A stretch of DNA of 64,000 nt from Reticulitermes speratus (lineage: Eukaryota; Arthropoda; Insecta; Blattodea; Rhinotermitidae). Position 1 is the stretch's first letter; each line of letters starts with the position of its first letter. Location of the stretch: NCBI GenBank assembly GCA_021186555.1, contig JAJKFL010000014.1, forward strand, positions 40,573,200 through 40,637,199, written 5' to 3'. The notes below the pieces were generated by a model that made no database searches, was not told the DNA's origin, and saw only the letters and a program-made list of their open reading frames with translations. A program made the translations under genes and the position numbers. Below, in pieces: positions 44,401 to 55,300 of the stretch.

Positions 44401-47400
44401 GATACTCATTTGTCTCTCACCAACGATACATAATCTCAGTAACTGACAGTGTTGTTAAATAACACACTTTTAAAATGGAAATATTGTACAATGCTGGGAT
44501 TTTTGTACTTGCTGCGAGAGCTGCAGAATGATTTGTTTCTTGTTTGAAATTTCAGAGAGAATTTGTGGAACATTAATATGGTTTTTATTCAGGTTTCGGC
44601 AAATGACTTGTCTTCTGACCCCTTTTTCTGATCGTTTGTCTCCACTTCCTATGCTGAAATGGGCCAATGCTCAAGAGGTCTGGGAACTCATGTGCAACAA
44701 AGATGAGATATCATCACAAGAACGTGATGAAAATTTGTTCTCCAGACATCCTGGTCTCCAACCACGCATGAGGGCTATTCTTCTAGATTGGCTCATAGAG
44801 GTGAGTTGTGTAGGAGGTAGGGTTCTCCTTTCAAGGTTCTTCTGGGATGTGAATCTTGAGGTTTTCATGATGGGGTGGTTAAGGACTCAGTTCTGCACTG
44901 TGACATTGTGTCACTGGGTAATTGGTTCCAGATGTTTGAAAGGAAGATAGCTTTGTCTTCAAAGATATATAGGTCTGAGAAAAATGGGAGGGCAGGGCGA
45001 GAAGAGGAAATACAGTAAGACCCCTATTTAATGAATTGCTGGGGGATTAGAATATATTTCACTAAATCGAGGTTTTCATTAAACGGAGGTTTATTTGTAT
45101 ATATGGAGCTATTGTTGGGACATGAAAAAATCATCACTAAATCCAGGATTTCACTAAATGCGGGAACATTAAATCGGCTGTCTGCCATCCCCAGCTTAAG
45201 TAGATGTCCTATTAATTGTCAGCATGCTGTTAGCAGTCCTGTTAGCAGTCCTGTTAGCAGTCCTGTTAGCAGTCCTGTTATTATTCTTAGCTGGTTTCTG
45301 CTCAAGTTGAGTAATTCTGCAGCTGTTTTAGCAGAGGCTCTTATAAGAAACCCCTTAGCCTCCCTTTGTTTACGAATGGACTGCATGGTAACCAACTTCT
45401 GGCAGAAGATTCAAGTCTTTTGCAATGTGACGCAGTGTTGTTCGGTGATTAGTTCCTAGCATTTCCAAGGATTGTAATGCCTCTATCTTCAAACTCCAGC
45501 AGTCCAAAAAGAATAGACTGCTTGACTCTGTAGCTGAAGACTATGGCCCTTTGAAACGTGGGGAATTACTCATCCATTCACAATGTACAGCAAGGCCACT
45601 GTGAAAACCTCAAACCTGAAGTTTTGGCAGCCACAGCTGATGTCATGTTATGCATCTGGTCAAATTTTTTTAGTGGGTGTTTGTGCCTCTGTGAAGGAAT
45701 TGTGTGGTGGATGGTGTAGGTCCCAGTTTATTGACTGTTGTTTAGAAATAGAGTTAAACATGTGACATTTGATATTCTGACAGTGGTGTTGCTGTAGTTT
45801 TAAGTATTCTGGGATTTGACACTATGTTGTTGGGCAAATAATTCTTGGTGTTCTGAAGGATCATACTGCATCTCAAATGCCAGGAATTACTCACTAAACG
45901 ACATGGCGTCACATCACAGAAGACTTGCGTTTTCAGACTTGAACATAATGGGAAAGCAATGGAGAAGGCTGTTTCGTAAGACATCCTACCCTGATGCAAA
46001 CTTAAGTGAACATTAGTTGCTCACATTTATATGCATGCTACTCACCAGCACATTTGTTGGGTAGCATTTTGATGTTATGCTCAGTGCTAATCAGGTTGTC
46101 ACCTCTTTTTCCCACAAGACAGAAGTCACCTGGCATGTGATGCTGTGTCAATGGGTGTGAGCAGTTTCTGATGTTTCAAAGGATTGTACTGCCTTCATCT
46201 TCAGGGTCAGGCCTATGCTTTTTTGAAATGGCCTAGTGACAAATTGTTGCATCCCAGTAGGCCTGAAATCTTAATAACAATTTTTTATGTATACTATGCA
46301 TTTCAGTAATTAATTAATTCCAACAAATGCACTACACTGTTTTTGTGTTTTCTGTCCCTTTTCTCTCTGGGACAGAAAACACTAAAACAGTGTAGTGCAT
46401 TTGTTGGAATGAAATAATTAATTACTTAATAACAATGCTGTGAGAACCCTAGATCTTGCACTGTTTTGTGTAATTGATTACTATAACACAGTGGAAACAA
46501 AGTGCTTTTGTAAGATGTTGCTTTAGATTAGAAATGATCTGTTATGATAAAGTGTGAAACATGAAGGTGTATCACTTGGTTCTTCCTTTGAGAAGTTGAT
46601 GCTTGTCTCATTGTGCTTCATTTCCATTCTGTTCAGTAACTGTCAGTAATGAATTCAAGTTCTAAAATGCATTCAGTAAGGCATTTTCCCCAAAATTTGT
46701 CTTCCAAAATCCGTGAATGTTTAGTTGTTTGAAAAATGTTATTTTTCAGTTCTGCTATTACAGTATTTTTTTATTTGCATCAGTCATGAGAGCAATTTTT
46801 ATGCTTTTCTGCCACATAGGTATGTGAAGTGTACAAGATGCACAGAGAAACGTACCATTTGACAATGGACTTTATCGACCGTTATTTGTCTTGCAAGAGA
46901 GATGTACCTAAACAACACCTCCAGCTTATAGGTATGTTTGACGTGCCTGAAATGCAAATACTGTAGTGTGAAGTAGAAGTTGAAAGGTGGTTAAGTTTCC
47001 TTCTTTTTTGGGAATTAAATTCCATTACATTCACAAAGTGACACTTGGATCCGAGCCATTTCCAGATGAATTTATTCCATTCTCTATCCACTTTCCCTTA
47101 GATCCATTTTAGAAGTATATGTTTATTTATGCTAGGTCACCCAAAGTGGTGTCTTCACTTCGGGAGTTTCCGACCAACCTTGTATATTCACTTTTCATCT
47201 TCCATGTGTTAATGTGTGTCCTGCTTGTTTGGTCCTTGATTACTTACACTAACACCATTAAGTGTTATGCAATATCTGGAAGTTCTTATGTAATTTTCCC
47301 TACCCTCCATCTATCCATCCATCCGTACAAACTGTGTAATGCAGCTTCGTGAACCAGTTTCCTAATTTAAGGCTGGATGGAATGAATTTTTTTTTTACCT

Positions 47401-50400
47401 ATGACTCGACAGCCCCTAGGGGGCCTAGGACTCCTCTGGACGAGTGACCAGCTCGTCACAGAGACCTCTACCTGACAACTCACAACACTCACAAGAGACA
47501 GACATCCATGCCCCTGGCGGGATTCGAACCCACAATCTCAGTAAGTGAGCGGCCACAGACCCACACCTTAGACCATGCTGCCATGGGGATTGGCGGATGG
47601 GATGAATACTGTGTATAATTCCATGAGAATTAAATGAAGATGTTTGGCACAACTTTGTATATTTAGTATTGGTATTTTCAGGCATATGCACAAAATTGTG
47701 AAAAGCGACTATTAACTTCGTCATGTCTGTCTGTCCATCTGTCTCTCCACGTGTATCAGTGCAGCTCGCACTGGATGGATGTAAATTTATGATATCAAAT
47801 TCTTCTTAGAATGAGAAATGTTTCAAACAGTGAGAGTCAGAAATGTAAACCTGCATCTCCCAGTGAAATCCAAATGAAAAATCGGCGAAAGACAATTGGT
47901 ATTGAAGAGAAATTACACGTAATAAGCCGACTTGAAAAAAAAGGTGAACGAATTGTTGTTATATGCTGTAATGTTAGACTCACTCATAGAGTGTACATAC
48001 AATTCATGATAATGCTCATAGAATTAAAGAAAGGGCCAAGTCAGGAACAAAAGTGTTTGTGTAGCAAGACTACCACAGTCATATCCGAATGAACCATACC
48101 AAAAAAACTATGGATTTGAGTCTCTTACATTTTTATTGCATTCCAAATAAATAAATATATTGTATAGAAATGTATGTATACTGTGTAGAAATGTATATAT
48201 ACTATATGTACAGTACATACATACTCTACAGGTCCATATGTCCACTAGCAGTATGGTCATACCCTATGTATGATGAGGTCAGTCCCCTAACCCCCAGGAA
48301 GTACAATGTTTTAAATGGAATTTTGTGTTCGATTTGTACAACGTCTTTCAGGAACGTAACCTTGACGTAAAACAAGGTCTACCTGTATTCATATTTGTCA
48401 TTTTGAGCATCATGTATAATCATTGTATATATGATTACAGGTATAACTTGTCTCTTCATAGCCGCTAAAGTTGAAGAAATTTATCCTCCTAAAATAGGAG
48501 AATTCGCCTTTGTAACTGACAGTGCCTGTTCCGAGAATGAAATCCTCGACATGGAGCTGATCATACTGAAGGTAACTTGTTTTTTGCTGCTACAGCATAA
48601 ACTTACTTACTCCGTAGTATGTAGTAGCTGTTCTGCTGGTCAAGAAGTTCTTTGAAGATTGAAGTCTTCTGGGATGTGACGCTGTGGGTGAGTACCGATA
48701 GTTCCTGATGTGTCGAGGACTGTAGTGCCTTCATATTAAGGGCGCAGCAGTTCTTGCATTGAGGATTTCACTCTTCTGAGATGTGACTCTGTGTCATTGG
48801 GGAGGGGTAGTTCTCCACTGTTTTGGGGGATCATAGTGCCTTCATCTTCACGATGAAGCAGTTCTTGGACTGAGGATTTGACCCTTCTGGAATGTGATGC
48901 TGCCATTAGGTAAGTAGTCCCACTCCTTTGAAGGGTTGTGATGCCTGCTTCTTGAGGGTCAAAGAAGAATTGGACGCTTGATTTTGAAGATGAAGGCAGT
49001 ATGATCCTCCAAAGTGTTGGTAACTACAGGCCTATTGACAAAATACCACACCCCAGAGAATGGAATCTAAAGGAACACCACCTTGAGAACTTTAGATCTG
49101 TCAAGTTCTTGAACTGCTTGACCCTTATGATGAAGGACTATGATCCTTCAAAACTTCAGGGACTCCTCACCCAATGACTCCAGAAGACATCAGGATTACT
49201 GTTATGAGAACCTCAGATCTTGTAATTCTTAGACTGCTTTACCCTGTAAGAAGAAAGCACTTTGACCCTTTGAAATGTCGGAAACTACTCACCCAATGAC
49301 ACAATGTCGCATCCTCGCACACTTTAGTCTTAAGGTACCAATACCGTATATTCTCGAATCTAATCCGCACCTTTTTTACAGTTTTAGAGGGCTAAAAAAT
49401 CAGATGCGGATTAGATTCGCGGTCTAGAGCTGGATTTTGGAAAAATGATTGAGCTGCTGTACAATATAACAATAACGTAATTAACGTAATTAATAAACAA
49501 CGTAAGAACAATACAATACAATAATCTATTATTTTATTATATTATTTACACAAAAATGACGACATAAAATTCAAATTCACAAGAGTATGAAATTGCATTT
49601 TGTTTATTTAGGCAGTAAGGATACATGCTGTATTTCTAAAGTGCTCTGCTAAAAGCGTGTTCCATTTTCTACAAAATGGAAGTAATTCCACCATTTTATC
49701 TCTTCCAGATAAAATAATATTAAAGTTTTTCTAACGATAGCGCAAAAGTTTAAACGGCCAACGCGGGGACCGCAGACCCGATCACACAGGGCTTGTGCCG
49801 TAAAGTAGGCCACTTATCTCGATTTAAAGGGCAAAGCTGAGAAATAAGTCCGGCCGCTAAAGGTTAACGCATTGGTAACATCCAATATTATTCAATCAGT
49901 CGCCCCTTGGGCAAGGGGTGGTTGAAGGAAAGGTGCGGATTAGAATCGCGAACTAACTTTTTTTCGTTTAAGAAGTCGCCAAAAACTGGGTGCGGATTAG
50001 ATTCGGGTTCGGATTAGATTCGAGAATATACGGTATTTTTCAGAAACCCCCCTGCCTCCATGATTATCTTTAGCCACCGCCCATCCTATATATAGGATGC
50101 AAGTACTACTAACACCCAATGATCGTATTGGTTCATAAAATATGCACATTTTATATAAAGAATGCGCAAAAATTTAAATGTCCAACTCCTGGGCCAAAGG
50201 GTTAAGATAGAAGGAGGTAGCTGTTTCCTCTAAAATGTTGGTACATGTACACAGTGCCACATTCCAGAATAGAGTATTCTGCATAGTCGCCACTGCAAGA
50301 GCCTAAAAAATCCTCATTTATCTTATTGTTTCAGACTTTAAACTGGAACCTGTCTCCTGTGACAGTCAACTGTTGGCTCAGCATGTACATGCAACTTTGT

Positions 50401-52333
50401 TGTGACAGTCGGATGAGGGCACAGCAAGCTGAACGTTTGGGTCGGCCTGACCCTAGCTTCGTATTCCCTCAGTATTCTGGATTGGCATTTGTTCAGACAG
50501 CCCAGCTCGTGGATCTCTGCATGCTTGACGAAGGAAGCCTGAAGTTTGCTTACAGTGTGTTGGCAGCCACTGCCCTGTATCACATGGTCAGCCGGGAACT
50601 CTCGTTGTTTGTGTCAGGTAAAATTTTTAACAGTATGTCGTGATTTTTAATACACTAATGATGAATTCTTGACTGAAGCACATAAAATGAATGCACCATG
50701 AATACATTTTATCTGTCCATATGAACATCATGTCTCTTGAATTATGCTATTGGTTTTGATGAAATTTGAAATTGAGTCTAGGCGAGAATTTGTTGGGTGC
50801 CAAGATTGTGTAGTTGGTGTAGGGATAATGCTATGGGCTGGATGACTCAGGGTTCGAGTCTTGGCAGAAATACAGAATGGCTCTGGGGTCCACCCAGCCT
50901 CCTGTTCAGTGCATACTGTTTTTTTTTTCCTGGTTGTAAAGTGGCTGGATTGTGAAGCTAACCACTTAACAGCCATTTAGTGCTGAGGGTAAGAATGATA
51001 GAGCTGTACCTTTGTTTATCCTATGTATCTTCATGGCATAAGCAGGGACAACTTTACCCTATACTATACTATACTATACACTGTTTTGTTGGTAAATTTA
51101 ATTTTAGTTAGCAATCTACTGGAATTGCAACATACTTGAAACTCAGTAACTACTCGTAATTGAGGTTTTTGTAGTTTTACCCTGTCCAAGGAAATTCTGG
51201 GTTAGTACATTAAATATTGCCTTGATTACTTGCACACACAGTCTTTTCAGTTTGCTGTTTACTAGTTTTATTGTTTGATATATATTTACTCTGACCACTT
51301 GACAGCATTGCTAAATAAGCCAACAGTAAGACTGACAGGAAAGGGTCCACATTGAAAGTCTTGCCTAGGAAATTGGCATGTCTTCCATATTGGCCAACAG
51401 TTAAAAATACTGTATTTGATTGAACGTCAGTGGCGTGCGTGTGTACAAATTTAAATTTTGTTCTAGTGTTTGCTTATTTTTCTTTTTGCGTACGAAGAAA
51501 AGTGGAGTATTGAGATCACCAAACTGCCTGTGTGTCTAACCCCCCCCCCCCCCCCCCCCCCCCATTTCAATTATAAGTTTACGAAACTCCGTATCTTGGT
51601 CTGTGCCCCCTAGTTCAACCTTTCAGATTATTATGCCATTGGAGGGCACCCTATATGAGCTATATTTTTAATTCCCTGCAATCAATAACAACGTGGAGGA
51701 CATGCAAACATCTGAGGTGAGAGTTATGCTAGTGCCAATTACTTTAGGGTCTTGAAATATGCATGATGATAAAACTCAGAAAAATATTCAGCTTTTGTTT
51801 AGGTAGTATTTTTGTAGAATGTAAATACCATGGTAGCTGTGCAGAATATTCTTTAGCTTTCAATTTGACGGTGATAAATAGTGAACCATTGCAGCCAGGC
51901 ATGTGACATTTGGTGTGGAGATTGAGCATATACATACATACATACATACTGTCCTTTACTCAAGAGAATGCATTTGACCTGCACTGTGTGAGCAGTTCCT
52001 GAACACCTGCAACGACGACCGGGAAACTGTGTAGATCCTTTCAAAAACACAAGTCTGTATCACTACGTGACCTTCTTTCGACAGGGCGCCATTTGTTAGG
52101 TGTTTCATTTACAGCAAACCTAAAACCAAATTTATGCACAGCTCTAACCACATAGAACACTACTGGACATTATACCTTACAAACACAAAATGTGACTGCA
52201 TTTCAGCCAGATGTATTTTTAACTGGAATACATCGGTTACTGATAACAAGCAAAGGATGGTCGGCTTTGTTCAACATAAACCACTGTAAGATCAACTGCA
52301 AACTCCAGAGTTGCTTTCTGTACATACACGCGT

Positions 52334-52368
<35 letters not shown>

Positions 52369-55300
52369 GTTTATCAATTGTTTGTTATTCAACATCATAA
52401 ACAAGATGTGAAACTTTGAGGTTATATCTGACAAATTTAACATATACAGAATCTGTAATTTTCTTTACAAAATTAAATACTGTTAACAGTAGTACTAGAG
52501 TAACATCTATTGGACTGGAAATCTCCACAACAAGAAACTGAGCTTCATAAATTCTGCCCAGAACTGCTTGTTGGTAGGATTTATTGACTAAAGGAGATTG
52601 CACTGCGGAGGCATAGATTGCCAGTGCTGCTTATCTTTATTTCCATATTCATGCGGACTAAACAGACCACTGGCTAATCCTGGAAATTATTGATGTCTGG
52701 TTGTATGACACGTTTCACTGTCTGAGGTCTGAGGAGGAAAACTGATCCTTCAGAACCCTAATATGTGTGAAGGACATAGTTCTAAGGTATATGTTTTTAT
52801 GTGGTGAGGACAAGACTGGTCTCTCATTCAGAAGGTTCTGAATACAAGCTCGCATCAGATATGTGTGGATTTTTCTGTTCAGAGATAGAAATCTCTTCTA
52901 CCAAAGATTCTGGGATGTCTGCAAGTCATGATGGTTAGGTTTGTCATGAAAGAAAAGTAGGAGGTATGATGATGTTATGATGCTTCTGTGTGTGCTGTCT
53001 CTGAATTATATGAAGGGCTGGTGAGACATCTGGTAGCAGGGGGAGAAAGGGGTGTCAGGTGACATGTTTTGGCTGTGATTCCCAATTTTGCAGGTGATTT
53101 TCCTGTCACGAGTATGCTTCTGTGGGCATGTGTTAGAACAACTTTCTATTACATTTTAGAGTGATCTGACATAGTTCATGATAGATACAAGTCCACCATT
53201 TAGAACCATCCTGTTATTGCTTCATCCTTCCTTGTGAACCTGCATGCTCACAAGACACTCCTCACTAGTGAGTGGACTTGTACCTGCCATGACAAATGTC
53301 AGGACATGCTAAAATGAAACAGTCACTGTTATTGTTATGAAACACAAAACTGGGAATCCCAGCCACGATGTGTAATATGAGCCTCTCTCTCTGCTACCAG
53401 ATGTCTTGCCTGCCTTTTGTATGAATCAGAGGCCGTACACAGTGTATCATCATAATGAATATCATCTGTCATGTTTATCAGTCATGACAAATCTTATTAT
53501 AAAGCACATTATCTAAACTTGGAGACATCCCTGCAGAAGTGTGGGAATGTGTAGAATACTACCCTTACGCCTCCCCAAAGGTTTGGAGCGTATGTTTGGT
53601 TGTGGGTCCTCCCTGCTAACCATCATTGTTATATTCACACTCTCACTGGGGGTAGCTATCTGTCATATGTCCCCCCCCCCATCAGAAATGAATTTTATGC
53701 CCTTATTTAGGTGGGAGATGCCACATGCTTGGACAGACCATATGTGGAGGCACTAAACAGATATTATGTTTTGTTATTAGGTTTACAATGGGGGGATATA
53801 GCAGCGTGTGTCCAGTGGATGGCAGCATTTGTGCGCGTTGTTCGAGAGGAGGGTCAGACGCAGGTGACAGCTGCGGTTCGGCAAGGAACAGCTAGCAGTG
53901 AAACCAACACTGGCTCTGGCTTGTTAAAATCTATGCCTCATGTTGTTGTGGATGATTCACATAACATCCAGACACATGTAGTGGATCTCCAGATGTTGGT
54001 AAGTATTGCTGGTCCTCATTTGGATGTGGAGACATGCAATCCTGGAGAGTCTGATTGTATATCAAGCTCTTCTTTTATGTCCTAGTTGCATTCCTGAAAA
54101 AGTGGGCGTAAATCAAAAAGGTGCAAATCGAAAATGTTATTCCCCATAAGAAGTAATGGAATAGGTAGGGTTTAGCACAATTGAGCGCAGCCAGCCAAAT
54201 GGTTTTAAACTGAATACGAGAGGGTATAAATTAAGAAGTTGTAGCAGGGCAGTCTGAGTTTGAATCCAAGGACTGCCATCCCCAGATGAAAGGTGATGTC
54301 ATATCATTCAATGTAATAACTATTTTTTTGATAGGAAGGATACAGTTGTGGGCAGCTTCTTAGGGATGGATTTCTTTAATTCTTATGAAAAGACAAGCTA
54401 GCAAATAATAGTTCATGTTGGTCAAATTCTGATCTTACTACATTTGTTTCTGAAAAGAAGACTTAATTGACCTTTGTTCCAGGGTTTCCCAGGGTTAAGA
54501 AAAAAATACAAATGTTTATGCAAATTGTTCAGAAAATAATAGAATACAGTAGTTAGACCGGCACCATTGAGACCAAAGTGGAACCAGACGATGAGGAATA
54601 TGTTTAAAACCTCCAATTTCTTTGTTAATGTTGGTGATACATGCCTTTCTTTCACATCTGTATTACCACTAGCACCTTTATTCAACTACAGTAGAACCCG
54701 CATAAGAAGTTTTCCCCTGTAAGAAGTCTGATTTTTAAAGTCCCGAAATAAAATCCATAATGTGTACATTAATTTTTCCCGTATATGAAGCTTCCCGCTT
54801 ATTAAGTTTTGCCACCTAATAAGTCGAATCTCATGATACCAAGAGTATGATTTTTATGAAAATTTACCCGTTTGATAAGTTTTTAAAGATATGTATAAAA
54901 AATTTCATTTCCAAAGTTTTATTTCCTTCAAATATGAAAAATCTTAAGTTGCTGTTGATTCATCGATCACTTGCTATCTGACTATCGATATAAGCTATGA
55001 TGCGATCGATCTCTACCGAGGTGCCCCGAACAGCAGCACGGCAAAACGCTGCTTGAAGTCTTGAACAGTAACACGCTGGTTACGTCAATTGAACCAATTG
55101 ATCGGTGTTACTGTTGGCTACTGTGTATTACTATCTGCATACATCTATCTACTACTGAATCCTACACCCCAGAAAATTGTTGCAATTACGGCAAGTTATA
55201 TGCATTACGCTGTCTTTAGATGCTGTTGGTGGTGTTTACGTTGTTTAATAACTGCAGTTATTAGTGTGTATGATTCTTTTTTCGTATTTTAATTGGTTAC

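Larger units (their letters stand above)
44820..46290. repeat. Scattered members of the same hammerhead-bearing repeat
   Basis: Fragments at about 44820-44970, 45400-45620, 45775-45930 and 46110-46280 share TTCTGGGATGTGA, GGTTCC/GTTCCTGATG and TTCATCTTCAGGGTC. Similar single fragments lie at 32540-32700, 36610-36770, 41690-41910 and 62735-62900. Short reading frames within them (for example [10 protein letters not shown]) are by-products of the repeat. Confidence 0.5.

Noticed and set aside
53541-53756. Frame with a hydrophobic stretch upstream of exon 10
   Set aside because: Located in intron 9, in a frame unrelated to cyclin E and without splice support.
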